DNA from: Bacillus sp. FJAT-27264
GTDB taxonomy: Bacteria; Bacillota; Bacilli; Paenibacillales; Paenibacillaceae
Length of the DNA: 64,000 nt
Reading direction: 5' to 3'
Assembly (NCBI RefSeq): GCF_001682855.1
Contig: NZ_MAQW01000030.1
Coordinates: 231,939-295,938, forward strand
Below the pieces are notes generated by a model, which saw only the letters and a list, made by a program, of their open reading frames with translations, made no database searches and had not been told where the DNA came from. A program made the translations under genes and the position numbers. This document shows positions 1 through 8,199 of the stretch, one piece after another. Position 1 is the stretch's first letter. Each line of letters starts with the position of its first letter.

Positions 1-23
1 GGGTAAAGGAGCGCCAAGACGCC

Positions 24-1520
24 ATGGCCGACAAAGCTACAATCGTCCTCTTTTCTCATGTCTCCAATACACGAAGCATTACCGGTGCGGAGAAGCTGCT
101 GCTCTTCTTCGGCCGTGAGCTGTCCCGTTTTTTCAACTGCATACTGGTTGCGCCGCATGAAGGGAAGCTGACCGGGCAGGCCCGGCGCTTCGGGCTGAAT
201 GTACAGCTTATGCCGATCCCTCTTTTATATGGAATGTACACTCCGTATGCAGGCCTTCCAGCCGATGCCCGCAAGCTGCAGGAGAGCAAGGAATATCGGG
301 AGCTAACCGATTGGCTCGTCGTTCTGCGTCCGGACTTTATCATCACCAGTACATGCGTTCATGTGCTTCCGGCCATGGCCGCCAAGTCCCTGGGTATTCC
401 CGTAGTGTGGAAAATTTCAGAGGCCATAACAGACAATGAATACACAGGGATCAGTGTTGAACTGATAGACCGCAACAGTGATGAGATATTGGCCATTTCC
501 CATACGGCGGCAGCCTGTTTTACGCAAGAGATGATGGTCGACAAGGTCACGCTGCTTCCCCCGTCATGGAATGATGAGGAGATGATGGTAGCATCATGGA
601 GCAAGCTGCGGGGCGAACGGAGACTGGAACTGCGGGTACAGCCGCACCAGAAGCTGGTCGGCTATATATCTTCCTTCATTAATAAGGAAAAGGGACTGGA
701 ACATTTCGTAGATATGGCGGTAACCGTAGCGGCCGCACAACGGGATGCCAAGTTTCTCGTCATTGGGACACCGGGGGATAAGAGCTTCTATGACCGCTGT
801 GTTCGTAAGGTGAAAATGGAGGGCCTTCATTCCCGCTTCAAATTTGTTGGCTATGAGGATTGCCTGCCGGAAGCTTATTGTGCGATGGATGTACTTGTTG
901 TACCCAGCCTCATTCGTGAGGGCTTCGGGATGACAGCCTTGGAGGGAATGTCCTTCGGTAAACCTGTCGTGGCCTATGCTTCCGGAGGACTGCAGGAGAT
1001 TCTGCAAGCTGGGGGCTGTGGCGATTATCTCGTCCCGGTAGAAAATACCGTGGCACTGGCTGATGCGGTAAAAGCGCTGTTGGCGGAGCCAGGCCTTGCC
1101 GCTGCCATAGGCAGCAGGGCGCGCGAGCTGGCCGTGGCCGCCTACGGCCCGGCGGCGTACCGCATGCGCCTGCATGGACTCGCGGAGAGGTGGAACCTCC
1201 GCTACTGCAGTGCGCCGCCCGCTGCGATCCCCGTCGCAGCGGTGCCTCCGCCCGGACCTGCGGTCCCGGGCGGAAGCGAGCCTCCCGCCGCTGCCGAGCC
1301 GCGGCGGGGAACTTCGCGCCGCGCGTCCCTGCGGCGCAGCAAGATCCGGCGCGGCCGTCTGCGTCGCGCCAAGGACCGGGCGCGCCGGCGCGGGCGCCCG
1401 TCCGCCACTCGCCGCGCGTCCCGCAAGCGGCGGTCAAGACCCGCCGCCCGGCGGCAGCGGTCCGGCGGCAAGCGCCGCAGCAGCGCCCGCCGGACTAAGG
1501 GCCGCCGCAAGGCGGCGTAG
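24..1520 (+). CDS. GT4-family glycosyltransferase with Arg-rich C-terminal tail
   Basis: Probably transfers a sugar from a nucleotide donor to a surface or spore glycan in the cytoplasm. Residues 1-390 form a GT-B fold: an N-terminal acceptor domain (SNTRSITGAEKLLLFF, 14-29) and a GT4 donor domain with the E-x7-E region REGFGMTALEGMSFGKP (298-314). Residues 397-426 are a Pro/Ala linker. Residues 427-498 are extremely basic (31 Arg and 6 Lys in 72 residues), encoded by DNA visibly richer in GC than the rest of the gene. AAAGGAG lies 12 bases before the ATG. It is the first complete gene of a plus-strand glycan operon that probably began before the window. The catalytic family is clear; acceptor and tail function are unknown. 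Confidence 0.85.
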   Translation: MADKATIVLFSHVSNTRSITGAEKLLLFFGRELSRFFNCILVAPHEGKLTGQARRFGLNVQLMPIPLLYGMYTPYAGLPADARKLQESKEYRELTDWLVVLRPDFIITSTCVHVLPAMAAKSLGIPVVWKISEAITDNEYTGISVELIDRNSDEILAISHTAAACFTQEMMVDKVTLLPPSWNDEEMMVASWSKLRGERRLELRVQPHQKLVGYISSFINKEKGLEHFVDMAVTVAAAQRDAKFLVIGTPGDKSFYDRCVRKVKMEGLHSRFKFVGYEDCLPEAYCAMDVLVVPSLIREGFGMTALEGMSFGKPVVAYASGGLQEILQAGGCGDYLVPVENTVALADAVKALLAEPGLAAAIGSRARELAVAAYGPAAYRMRLHGLAERWNLRYCSAPPAAIPVAAVPPPGPAVPGGSEPPAAAEPRRGTSRRASLRRSKIRRGRLRRAKDRARRRGRPSATRRASRKRRSRPAARRQRSGGKRRSSARRTKGRRKAA

Positions 1521-1577
1521 GCCGCTTCAGACCTAGCGGCCGGAACGGAATTATATACAAGGCAGGGGAGTGAACTC

Positions 1578-2672
1578 ATGAAGATCATGACGATCTTGGG
1601 CACACGGCCCGAAATTATCCGTCTCAGCGTAATCATTCCGCTGCTCGATGAGCACGCGGAGCGACATGTACTGGTGCATACCGGCCAGAACTTTACTTCC
1701 AGTCTCAGCGGCATCTTCTTTGCAGAACTGGGTCTGCGGGCACCGGATTATGTGCTGCAGGATAAGCAGGCAGGGCTTGGTGGACAAATGGCTGCTATGT
1801 TTGGAGGGTTGGAGCCGATTCTGCGGAAGGAACGGCCGGACCGTATTCTGCTGCTGGGTGATACCAACAGCGCGTTGTGTGCGATTCTGGCTGAGCGCAT
1901 GGGAATTCCGGTGGTGCATATGGAAGCGGGAAATCGCTGCTACGATTTGAATGTGCCCGAAGAGAAAAACCGCCGCGTCATCGATGCGGTGTCCACCATT
2001 AATATGCCATATACACAGCAGAGTAAAAGGCATCTTGTCAGTGAAGGTTTTCCTACGAACCGGATCGTGCTGACCGGAAATCCGATCCATGAAGTGATGA
2101 CACATTATGAAGCCCAGATTGGCGGGAGTGATATTCTAGACTGTTTAAGCCTTGCGCCAGGCCAGTATTTCCTGGTCACGGCTCACCGGGCTGAGAATGT
2201 TGACGATCCTCACTCGCTTGAACAAATTATGTTTGGTCTGAATGAAGTTGCCGAACATTTTGGAATTCGCCTGATCTGCAGCATCCATCCCCGCACACGC
2301 TCTAGGCTTACAGAGCAACTCTCGTTATCCATGCACCCACTGGTTGAATTTCATGAGCCTTTCGGATTTTTTGACTTTGTTCATTTGGAGCGGCATGCAT
2401 TGTGTGCGATCAGCGACAGCGGCACCGTTCAGGAGGAGTGCTGCCTGATGGGGGTACCGACCGTTACCATTCGTAAAACCACAGAACGCCCGGAGACGGT
2501 GGATTGCGGAAGCAATGTGGTGTCCGGGGTAAATCGGGACAGCATTCTGCGCTGCGTCAAGCTGATGACCTCGCTTCACCGGGAATGGGAGGCACCGGAA
2601 GGCTATAAAGCCCCGGATGTCTCGGCCAAAGTAGTCAAATTTTTGCTTGGAGGGAACCTGCATGTTCAATAA
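1578..2672 (+). CDS. wecB: UDP-N-acetylglucosamine 2-epimerase (non-hydrolysing), WbjD/CapG/FnlC-like
   Basis: Inverts C2 of a UDP-HexNAc. The N-terminus GTRPEIIRLS (8-17) and HTGQNF, the central GDTNS and HMEAGNRCYD, and the late SDSGTVQEE motif are those of non-hydrolysing epimerases. The GTRPEIIRLS/HMEAGNRCYD variant is typical of the branch that acts last in UDP-L-FucNAc or UDP-L-QuiNAc synthesis (WbjD/CapG/WbvD), not the housekeeping MnaA branch. This agrees with the neighbouring 4,6-dehydratase and reductase. GGGGAG sits 7 bases before the ATG. Its end overlaps the next gene by 11 bases, so translation is probably coupled. The exact sugar is inferred from family and context. Confidence 0.9.
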   Translation: MKIMTILGTRPEIIRLSVIIPLLDEHAERHVLVHTGQNFTSSLSGIFFAELGLRAPDYVLQDKQAGLGGQMAAMFGGLEPILRKERPDRILLLGDTNSALCAILAERMGIPVVHMEAGNRCYDLNVPEEKNRRVIDAVSTINMPYTQQSKRHLVSEGFPTNRIVLTGNPIHEVMTHYEAQIGGSDILDCLSLAPGQYFLVTAHRAENVDDPHSLEQIMFGLNEVAEHFGIRLICSIHPRTRSRLTEQLSLSMHPLVEFHEPFGFFDFVHLERHALCAISDSGTVQEECCLMGVPTVTIRKTTERPETVDCGSNVVSGVNRDSILRCVKLMTSLHREWEAPEGYKAPDVSAKVVKFLLGGNLHVQ

Positions 2673-3648
2673 TAAACGGATTCTGGTCACCGGCGGCACC
2701 GGTTCCTGGGGGCATGAACTGATCCGGCAGCTGTTGCCGCAAAATCCGCGCGAAATCATAGTATTCTCCCGCAGCGAGTCAGCCCAGGTAGCGATGAGCC
2801 GCGAGTTTGAGGATGATCGTCTCAGCTTCACTATTGGCGATATCCGCGATAAGGATGCCCTTACTGCGGCATGCCGGGGTATCGACTATGTATTTCACCT
2901 GGCAGCACTGAAGCATGTTCCGGTCTGTGAGGATCAACCCTATGAAGCTTTGAAGACCAATGTAGTCGGCACACAAAATGTGATTGAGTCGGCAATTACG
3001 AACCATGTGGAGAAAGTCATCTATATTTCTACCGACAAAGCGGCCAACCCGTCCAACTTCTATGGAATGACGAAAGCGATTGGGGAGAAGCTGATCGTGT
3101 ATGCCAACCTGATTGGTTCAAACACCCGGTTCGTAACGGTACGTGGTGGCAACGTGCTTGGCACGAACGGCAGTGTTGTGCATCTGTTCATGAAGCAGAT
3201 TAAGGATAAAGGACAGGTGCGTATTACAGATATGGGCATGACGCGTTTCTTCCTGACTCTGCGCGATGCTATTACTCTGCTGTTCAAAGCGTCGGAAGTC
3301 AGTGTCGGCGGTGAAATCTTTGTCATGACCATGCCGACCTGCCGGATCGTCGATCTGGCTGAGGTACTGATTGAGGCCTCCGGGAAAGAGGATGTCAGCA
3401 TTGTTGAATCAGGCATCCGGCCTGGTGAGAAGATTCATGAAATCCTCATGAGTGATTTTGAAAGTATGACAACAGTAGTTTATGACGAACAGTATCTGGT
3501 GATTCTGCCAACGCTGGATATGCCGGAACTGAAAGAGCATTACAGCCGTTACCCACATGTCTCCTTCAACAGCTTCAGCTCCGAGACCAATCTGATGGAC
3601 CAGGATGAGATCAAGGACATTTTGATCCGGGGAGGTTTTCTCCAATGA
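2662..3648 (+). CDS. UDP-GlcNAc 4,6-dehydratase (5-epimerising type, CapE/WbjB/FnlA-like)
   Basis: Extended short-chain dehydrogenase that makes a 4-keto-6-deoxy UDP-HexNAc, normally the first step to L-configured amino sugars. Visible are the NAD-binding TGGTGSWG near residue 10, the STDKAANPSNFYGMTK segment with the YxxxK pair, and the late RPGEKIHE typical of CapD/FlaA1-type dehydratases. At 328 residues it is the short soluble type without a membrane domain. I chose ATG 2662 over an upstream TTG because GGAGGG stands 7 bases before it. It overlaps the epimerase gene (11 bases) and the reductase gene (ATGA), indicating one operon. Confidence 0.88.
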   Translation: MFNNKRILVTGGTGSWGHELIRQLLPQNPREIIVFSRSESAQVAMSREFEDDRLSFTIGDIRDKDALTAACRGIDYVFHLAALKHVPVCEDQPYEALKTNVVGTQNVIESAITNHVEKVIYISTDKAANPSNFYGMTKAIGEKLIVYANLIGSNTRFVTVRGGNVLGTNGSVVHLFMKQIKDKGQVRITDMGMTRFFLTLRDAITLLFKASEVSVGGEIFVMTMPTCRIVDLAEVLIEASGKEDVSIVESGIRPGEKIHEILMSDFESMTTVVYDEQYLVILPTLDMPELKEHYSRYPHVSFNSFSSETNLMDQDEIKDILIRGGFLQ

Positions 3649-4484
3649 AGCTGCTTATCCTCGGTGGAAACGGTATGGCCGGGCATATGCTCGTGAATTA
3701 TTTTCGCCGTCAGGGCAAGCATAGCGTGTTCTATACAACCCGGGATAAAAAAGATCTCAGCGGGCTGTATGTGGACGCCGACGATATCGCCGGGGTAGAA
3801 AATCTGGTCGATATCGTCTCTCCTCATTGCATTATCAATGCCATGGGGGTGCTTAACCAGTTTGCAGAGCGTGATAGAATCGGAGCTTACCATGTGAACG
3901 GATTTCTTCCACATCGCCTGCGGCGTGTGGCGGATGAGGTTCATGCGCGGCTGATTCATATCAGCACCGACTGCGTGTTCGAAGGAACACGTGGCGGTTA
4001 TGCCGAGGACGACACTCCGGACGGGACTTCGGTATACGCGATTACCAAAAGTCTTGGTGAGGTGCGTGAACCGGGGCATTTGACCATTCGCACATCTATT
4101 ATAGGGCCCGAAATCCGCTCCGGTGGGATCGGATTACTGGAGTGGTTCCTGGCTCAGACGGGTCAGGTCTCGGGCTATAGCCGGGTGATGTGGAACGGGG
4201 TGACCACCCTGGAGCTGGCCAAAGCTATAGATTCTTTGCTGGACTCCACCGTTTCTGGTCTTATCCATCTTGCCCACCCCCAGCCAGTAAGCAAACATCA
4301 GCTGCTACAGCAGATTCGTAAAGCTTTTGACAAGCGGGATGTGGAGATTGTTCTTGAAGATATGTACGTGCAGGACCGTACACTGCAAAGCACAAGACCT
4401 GACTTCAGCTGGGATTTCCCGACGTATTCAGTGATGCTTGCAGAGCTTGCGGAGTGGATGAATCCGCCGGAAGCGACCCTATGA
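3645..4484 (+). CDS. RmlD-like NAD(P)-dependent sugar reductase
   Basis: Likely reduces the 4-keto group of the UDP-sugar made by the preceding dehydratase. The N-terminus LILGGNGMAG is a Rossmann glycine motif; HISTDCVFEG and YAITK supply the Ser/Tyr/Lys triad of the RmlD (dTDP-4-dehydrorhamnose reductase) group. At 279 residues it lacks the C-terminal cupin domain of CapF/FnlB, so it resembles WbvR, which works in L-rhamnosamine/L-quinovosamine synthesis. The start overlaps the previous stop as ATGA, and its own stop overlaps the next ATG. Family is firm; the precise product is inference. Confidence 0.82.
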   Translation: MKLLILGGNGMAGHMLVNYFRRQGKHSVFYTTRDKKDLSGLYVDADDIAGVENLVDIVSPHCIINAMGVLNQFAERDRIGAYHVNGFLPHRLRRVADEVHARLIHISTDCVFEGTRGGYAEDDTPDGTSVYAITKSLGEVREPGHLTIRTSIIGPEIRSGGIGLLEWFLAQTGQVSGYSRVMWNGVTTLELAKAIDSLLDSTVSGLIHLAHPQPVSKHQLLQQIRKAFDKRDVEIVLEDMYVQDRTLQSTRPDFSWDFPTYSVMLAELAEWMNPPEATL

Positions 4485-5470
4485 ACGGGCGCAGATTGCT
4501 TATCACCGGAGCAGGGGGATTTACTGGACGCCATGCGGTTCGCAGCTTCGCGGCAGAGGGAGCGCAGGTCACGGCAGTGTTGCGCCATCCCGGGAATGAT
4601 GGGGGCTCCAAGGGAGCTGCCCTCATATTCCCGGAAGGCGTTCAGGTGCATTACTGCGATTTGAGCAACAGGAAAGCTGTTAATGAAATGATCCAGACGG
4701 TCGCACCGGATGAGGTTTTACATCTCGCAGGCAAAAATTCGGTGCCGGAATCCTGGCGTGACCCGCTGCTATATTTAGAAAGTAATGTAATGGCCACTCT
4801 CTACCTGCTGGAAGCCCTGCGGAGCCTGCCTCAAAGCCGGATTCTGGTGGCGGGCTCGCGTCTCAAGTTCAAGGCGGGAATGGCGGCCGGACCGCCGCAT
4901 CCCTACAGTCTCAGCAAAACATTGGAGGAACTGGCGTCACTGGCCTGGGGGACCTTGTTCCGGCAACCGGTGCTAATGGCTGAGCCCTGTAATCTGATTG
5001 GCCCCGGTCCCTCCACCGGGTTTTGCTCATTATTGACCCGGTATATTGTCACTCTGGAAGAAGGGGGGAAGCCGCCTCTGTTCAAGCTTTCTTCCCGGTA
5101 TGACCTTCGTGACTTTCTGGATGTACGTGACGCGGTCAAGGCCTACAGTGTGATTTTGAATAAAGGGGAGACAGGAACGGTATATAAGATTGATTCCGGA
5201 CGGCAGCGTTCCCTGGGCGAGATCGCGGAGCATCTGGTCAGCTGCTCGGCAGTAGCGGTGCCGTTGGACTGGGGCCCAGAAGCCAGTGAAGCACAGGAGC
5301 AGAACGCGCTGGATCAGACGCAACGACAGGATTCCGGGGCAATTGTCCCGGATCTCCAGGTCACACCCGAAGTGAATGTAGCCACGTTAGGTTGGAAACC
5401 GGAGATCGGTCTGGAGACCTCGCTCACCGATATCCTGGTCCATTATCGAACCAACGGGGAAGGAGGGTAA
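4481..5470 (+). CDS. NAD-dependent epimerase/dehydratase (extended SDR)
   Basis: A nucleotide-sugar modifying SDR of about 329 residues. The glycine motif TGAGGFTG is near residue 7 and the catalytic YSLSK follows PHP in mid-protein. The layout resembles GDP-4-keto-6-deoxy-mannose reductases and related epimerases, but the substrate cannot be read from sequence. A GTG at 4454 is in frame; ATG 4481 is preferred because it forms an ATGA overlap with the preceding stop and has GGAAG upstream. It may supply a second sugar to the same glycan as the UDP-amino-sugar trio. Confidence 0.78.
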   Translation: MNGRRLLITGAGGFTGRHAVRSFAAEGAQVTAVLRHPGNDGGSKGAALIFPEGVQVHYCDLSNRKAVNEMIQTVAPDEVLHLAGKNSVPESWRDPLLYLESNVMATLYLLEALRSLPQSRILVAGSRLKFKAGMAAGPPHPYSLSKTLEELASLAWGTLFRQPVLMAEPCNLIGPGPSTGFCSLLTRYIVTLEEGGKPPLFKLSSRYDLRDFLDVRDAVKAYSVILNKGETGTVYKIDSGRQRSLGEIAEHLVSCSAVAVPLDWGPEASEAQEQNALDQTQRQDSGAIVPDLQVTPEVNVATLGWKPEIGLETSLTDILVHYRTNGEGG

Positions 5471-5472
5471 GT

Positions 5473-6192
5473 ATGAACAATCCGAAAGTGTCAGTCATTA
5501 TCCCTTTTTACAATTGTCCTTATATTGAACAGGCGCTGCAAAGCGCATTGTCACAATCCTGGCAGCCCTATGAAATCATTCTCGTAGACGATGGTTCGAC
5601 GATCCATCAGGAGCGGATTACTCCGTATCTCCCTTACATTCACTATCTGGGCAAGAGCAACGGGGGAACTGCCACCGCTCTGAATCACGGTATTCGGCAA
5701 GCTACAGGTGATTATATCGTCTGGCTGAGCTCAGATGACCTGTTTTATCATGACAAAATCAGAAATCAGGTTCTGTACATGGAACAGAATAACTTACTGA
5801 TCTCTTATACCAACTTTAATTATATAAACGGGCAATCCCAATTGATCAAGATGAATGCGGCAGCGTTGTTTCCGGACCACCTTGCCTATCTCCGCTGCTT
5901 CCTTCAGGGAAATCCTGTGAATGGCTGTACGATCATGATCAAGAGAGAACTGTTTGGAGCCATTGGTGACTTCGATGAATCGTTGCCCTTCACCCATGAC
6001 TATGACTTGTGGTTCCGGGCAATACTCAATGGCTATCCTCCGGTGCTGCTGAACCAGTCCCTGACCGCTTACCGCCAGCATGACGGCATGGGCACGATGA
6101 AGCATTACGATACCATTATTGCCGAAGTGGCTGTAACCATCAATCGCTACCAAGCGCCACTCCGTGATCTGATCTACTCTATGGGAGGCTAA
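5473..6192 (+). CDS. GT2-family glycosyltransferase, first of a tandem pair
   Basis: GT-A fold transferase of 239 residues. The N-terminus VSVIIPFYNCPY is the classic GT2 opening, LVDDGS binds the nucleotide and WLSSDDLF supplies the DxD-like acidic pair; FTHDYDLWFR near the end is the usual E/D-D-x-x-L region. ATG 5473 is preceded by AGGAGG; an in-frame ATG at 5392 lies inside the upstream gene and lacks such a site. No membrane segment is visible, so it is probably cytoplasmic and works with the neighbouring transferases. The next gene is a clear paralogue. Confidence 0.88.
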   Translation: MNNPKVSVIIPFYNCPYIEQALQSALSQSWQPYEIILVDDGSTIHQERITPYLPYIHYLGKSNGGTATALNHGIRQATGDYIVWLSSDDLFYHDKIRNQVLYMEQNNLLISYTNFNYINGQSQLIKMNAAALFPDHLAYLRCFLQGNPVNGCTIMIKRELFGAIGDFDESLPFTHDYDLWFRAILNGYPPVLLNQSLTAYRQHDGMGTMKHYDTIIAEVAVTINRYQAPLRDLIYSMGG

Positions 6193-6240
6193 CAATGAGA
6201 GAAGAACAGGACTAGATTTCGGAGAATTCCTGGAGGGCTA

Positions 6241-6283
6241 AAAGACCCGTGCAGCGGCCTCCGCCTGTGCAGGTCTCCTTTTA
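6241..6283 (+). terminator. imperfect hairpin between the two GT2 genes
   Basis: A 12-base stem with one mismatch and two G-U pairs (AGACCCGTGCAG against CTGTGCAGGTCT) is followed by CCTTTT. It lies in the only sizeable gap of the glycan operon (145 bases). It could be a weak terminator or an RNA-processing signal that lowers expression of the last two genes. Confidence 0.4.
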
Positions 6284-6337
6284 AGGACGGCAAAGATACC
6301 GCGGTGGCCGGACTTTCAAGGCGAAGGAGATGAGCGC

Positions 6338-7060
6338 ATGAATAATAAATCCAGGGTCTCGGTAGTCATTCCTTTTTACAATTGTCCTTATGTGGATCAA
6401 GCGCTGGAGAGCGCTCTGGCTCAGAGTTATACCGATATCGAGATTATCGTCGTTGACGACGGTTCCACTGTCCATGTGGAGAAGCTTACTCCTTATATGG
6501 ACAGTATTTTATATATCCGCAAGGAAAACGGGGGCACAGCATCTGCCTTGAACCAGGGCATTAAAGCGGCAACGGGAGGTTTTTTTGCCTGGCTCAGCGC
6601 CGATGATATTTTTCACCCTGACAAAATCAGAAGACAGCTGGAAATGTTGCGAAGCTCCGGACTGTCTTTTAATCATACGGCCTATTATTACATTAATGGG
6701 CAGGGGGAAAGGCTGACCGAAGCAGTGAATCTTCCGTTTGCCAGCAAAAGGCATTTGCTGGAGACGATGATGACCGGCTGCACCGTGAATGGCAGTACAG
6801 TGCTGCTGGATATGGATATTTTTCGTAAGCTGGGGCTGTTTAATGAAGCGTATTTGTATACACATGACTATGAATTATGGCTCCGGCTGCTGCCTTATTA
6901 TGAATGGTCTTTTATTGAAACGCCGCTGCTCAATTACAGGGTTCATGAGGCCATGGGCTCTGTGGTTCACAGCGAGGCGCAACGTCGGGAAATCAAACGG
7001 CTACAGGCCAAGTATCGCATGCAGATTCTGCGTCTACTTCGGAAGGAGAACAGTAAATGA
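6338..7060 (+). CDS. GT2-family glycosyltransferase, second of a tandem pair
   Basis: Paralogue of the preceding GT2 gene: both share an opening of the form VSV(I/V)IPFYNCPY, a VDDGST motif, a WLS(S/A)DD motif and a THDYELWLR-like region at the same spacing. At 240 residues it is a minimal GT-A domain. AAGGAG precedes the ATG. Its last four bases overlap the next start (ATGA). A gene duplication followed by divergence would let two related linkages be made in one glycan; the sequence does not show which sugars are used. Confidence 0.88.
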   Translation: MNNKSRVSVVIPFYNCPYVDQALESALAQSYTDIEIIVVDDGSTVHVEKLTPYMDSILYIRKENGGTASALNQGIKAATGGFFAWLSADDIFHPDKIRRQLEMLRSSGLSFNHTAYYYINGQGERLTEAVNLPFASKRHLLETMMTGCTVNGSTVLLDMDIFRKLGLFNEAYLYTHDYELWLRLLPYYEWSFIETPLLNYRVHEAMGSVVHSEAQRREIKRLQAKYRMQILRLLRKENSK

Positions 7061-8094
7061 AACTGACGTTTCCAATTCTGACTTTGTCCAAGGGCGGGGC
7101 ACAACGGATGCTGGCTGAACTGGCCAACCATCTAGCTGGGTTTGGTCATGATGTGACGATCCTGATGCCCCGGAACGGGATTGTAGAGTATCCAATGAAG
7201 TGCAAAATCATTCATTCCTCGGATCTGTGGGGCATCAGCGCTGCCGATTTTCCCTTCAGTGATGTTATTGTCTCCAACTATTACAGCACCGTGGCAGTGT
7301 CGCAGCAGGCCAGCGAAGCGGGCAAAGGCATTCACACCCGGCTGACGCTCTGCTATGAACCAACTTTTTTGCCGGATAATAACGTGTCCTTCGCCTCCTA
7401 CAACGTGACGAGTAACCTCTTCGTCCTGTCTAATTGGCAGCAAAGCCTGGTGCAACTGGTCCATGGCATCAAGGGCCGGATTGTGCCCATTGGTGTGAAC
7501 CCCGACTTCTATAATATGAAACTTCGCAGGCAAGGAGGAAGACGCCCCATTGTTTCGACGATCTTGCGTAAGCCTGAAGGGGGGTTCTCCGATCACCGCG
7601 AGCAGGCTTATTTGATTCGGCAGTTGAATAGGGTGAAAGAGTGCCATCCCGAGGTGGAGATCTACCTGATTATCCCGCCGCGCGAGTTTGCTGAGTCAGC
7701 GATGCTGCAAGAATTCCTGCATGATCCGGGCTACCAGATTCGTACACCCGCCAATGATGAGGAGCTCTGCTACCATTATAATGAGAGCGACATTTTTGTC
7801 AGTGCAAGCACGCATGATGCCGGCTCGCTGCCGGGACTAGAAGCAATGCGCTGCGGTGCTGCGCTCGTAACCACCTATGCGGGCGGGAACATGGAATATT
7901 GCAGCCCTGGCGAGAATTGCCTGATGTCCTATCGTTATGAGAACAAGCTGGCTGAGGATGTACTGAGACTGATTGAGGAGCCGGAATTGCGTAGTAGACT
8001 TGCTCTTAGAGGTGAACAGGATTCGCAACGTTTTACTTGGCAGCAGAGTGCTGAAATATTACAGCATGAGCTGCTTGAGATTGTGTCACAGTAA
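7057..8094 (+). CDS. GT4-like (group 1) glycosyltransferase
   Basis: 345-residue GT-B enzyme closing the plus-strand glycan operon. SKGGAQRMLAELANHL near the N-terminus is the glycine-rich acceptor loop of group 1 transferases. The donor half has DIFVSASTHDAGSLPGLEAM followed by CGAALVTT; the first Glu of the usual E-x7-E pair is not present, as in several rhamnosyltransferase-like members. It starts inside the previous stop codon (ATGA). The operon ends soon after at a hairpin shared with the convergent gene. Confidence 0.82.
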   Translation: MKLTFPILTLSKGGAQRMLAELANHLAGFGHDVTILMPRNGIVEYPMKCKIIHSSDLWGISAADFPFSDVIVSNYYSTVAVSQQASEAGKGIHTRLTLCYEPTFLPDNNVSFASYNVTSNLFVLSNWQQSLVQLVHGIKGRIVPIGVNPDFYNMKLRRQGGRRPIVSTILRKPEGGFSDHREQAYLIRQLNRVKECHPEVEIYLIIPPREFAESAMLQEFLHDPGYQIRTPANDEELCYHYNESDIFVSASTHDAGSLPGLEAMRCGAALVTTYAGGNMEYCSPGENCLMSYRYENKLAEDVLRLIEEPELRSRLALRGEQDSQRFTWQQSAEILQHELLEIVSQ

Positions 8095-8120
8095 CGAGCA
8101 AGCCTTTGTTATAGGTATAC

Positions 8121-8164
8121 AAAAAGAACCTTCGATCCCACGCTACTGGACTGAGGGTTCTTTA
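8121..8164. terminator. bidirectional terminator between convergent glycosyltransferase genes
   Basis: AAAGAACC pairs with GGTTCTTT across a loop of about 25 bases, with A-runs on the left and T-runs on the right, so it can work on either strand. It lies between the stop at 8094 (+) and the stop at 8200 (-). Confidence 0.6.
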
Positions 8165-8199
8165 AGTTGGACATAGACGATTGGAAGCAGCTTGGAGGA

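Noticed and set aside
1174..1714. Several long frames on both strands over the 3' end of the first gene
   Set aside because: High GC removes stop codons by chance. Only the frame continuous with the transferase has a credible start.
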